From positions 1 through 5,306 of the forward strand of contig JAFZWX010000002.1 in assembly GCA_017617145.1 (NCBI GenBank): DNA of 5,306 nt, in the 5' to 3' direction. This document shows positions 5,271-5,306 of the stretch, in pieces; position 1 is the first letter of the stretch, and every line of letters begins with the position of its first letter. This DNA is from Treponema sp. (GTDB lineage: Bacteria; Spirochaetota; Spirochaetia; Treponematales; Treponemataceae). A program made the translations under genes and the position numbers. The notes below the pieces were generated by a model that was not told the DNA's origin, made no database searches, and saw only the letters and a list, made by a program, of their open reading frames with translations.

Positions 5271-5306
5271 TTTTATATCTCCTAAATATTAGATTAGAAA
5301 TTATTA

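Overview
The window looks like the chromosome of a spirochaete, most likely a host-associated Treponema. This is inferred from family recognition, not from a search. The support is a short PUR-domain protein (a family known from Borrelia, Treponema and Bacteroidetes), a long-form PurL N-terminus, a secreted beta-helix protein of a kind common in Treponema, AT-rich DNA, and promoters of ordinary sigma-70 type (TTGTAA-17-TATAAT) rather than the Bacteroidetes type.

Layout. Positions 1-140 (minus) hold the first 46 codons of purL. Its start codon coincides with the transcription start predicted from an extended -10 box, so the mRNA looks leaderless. After a 124-base divergent intergenic region, a plus-strand gene (265-675) encodes a PUR-domain nucleic-acid-binding protein. 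It converges on rnhB with only 6 bases between the stop codons, and its likely terminator lies inside the 3' end of rnhB. Positions 682-3945 (minus) form a tight operon in the order phosphoribosyltransferase, secreted beta-helix protein, RNase HII. The junctions are an ATGA overlap and a 17-base overlap, and one good promoter lies upstream (3969-3997). Positions 4230-5270 (minus) are gap, glyceraldehyde-3-phosphate dehydrogenase, followed by its own terminator.

The unusual part is the 284-base stretch between gap and the phosphoribosyltransferase operon (3946-4229). Beyond the gap terminator lies a second, truncated copy of the last 11 codons plus stop of gap, on the same strand and followed by its own terminator. 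All six differences from the resident gene are synonymous, so it looks like the leftover tail of a second working gap gene. Next to it is an inverted copy of the same end, identical to the resident gap over 21 bases. The two copies flank a GC-richer hairpin core and together make an imperfect palindrome of about 96 bases. This points to a past tandem duplication and collapse, a foldback or template-switch event, or insertion of a REP-like palindrome.

Functionally the genes are mostly housekeeping: de novo purine synthesis (purL), probable purine salvage (phosphoribosyltransferase), removal of ribonucleotides from DNA (rnhB) and glycolysis (gap). The secreted beta-helix protein and the PUR-domain protein are the least characterised. 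I see no CRISPR array, tRNA, rRNA, transposase or phage gene.
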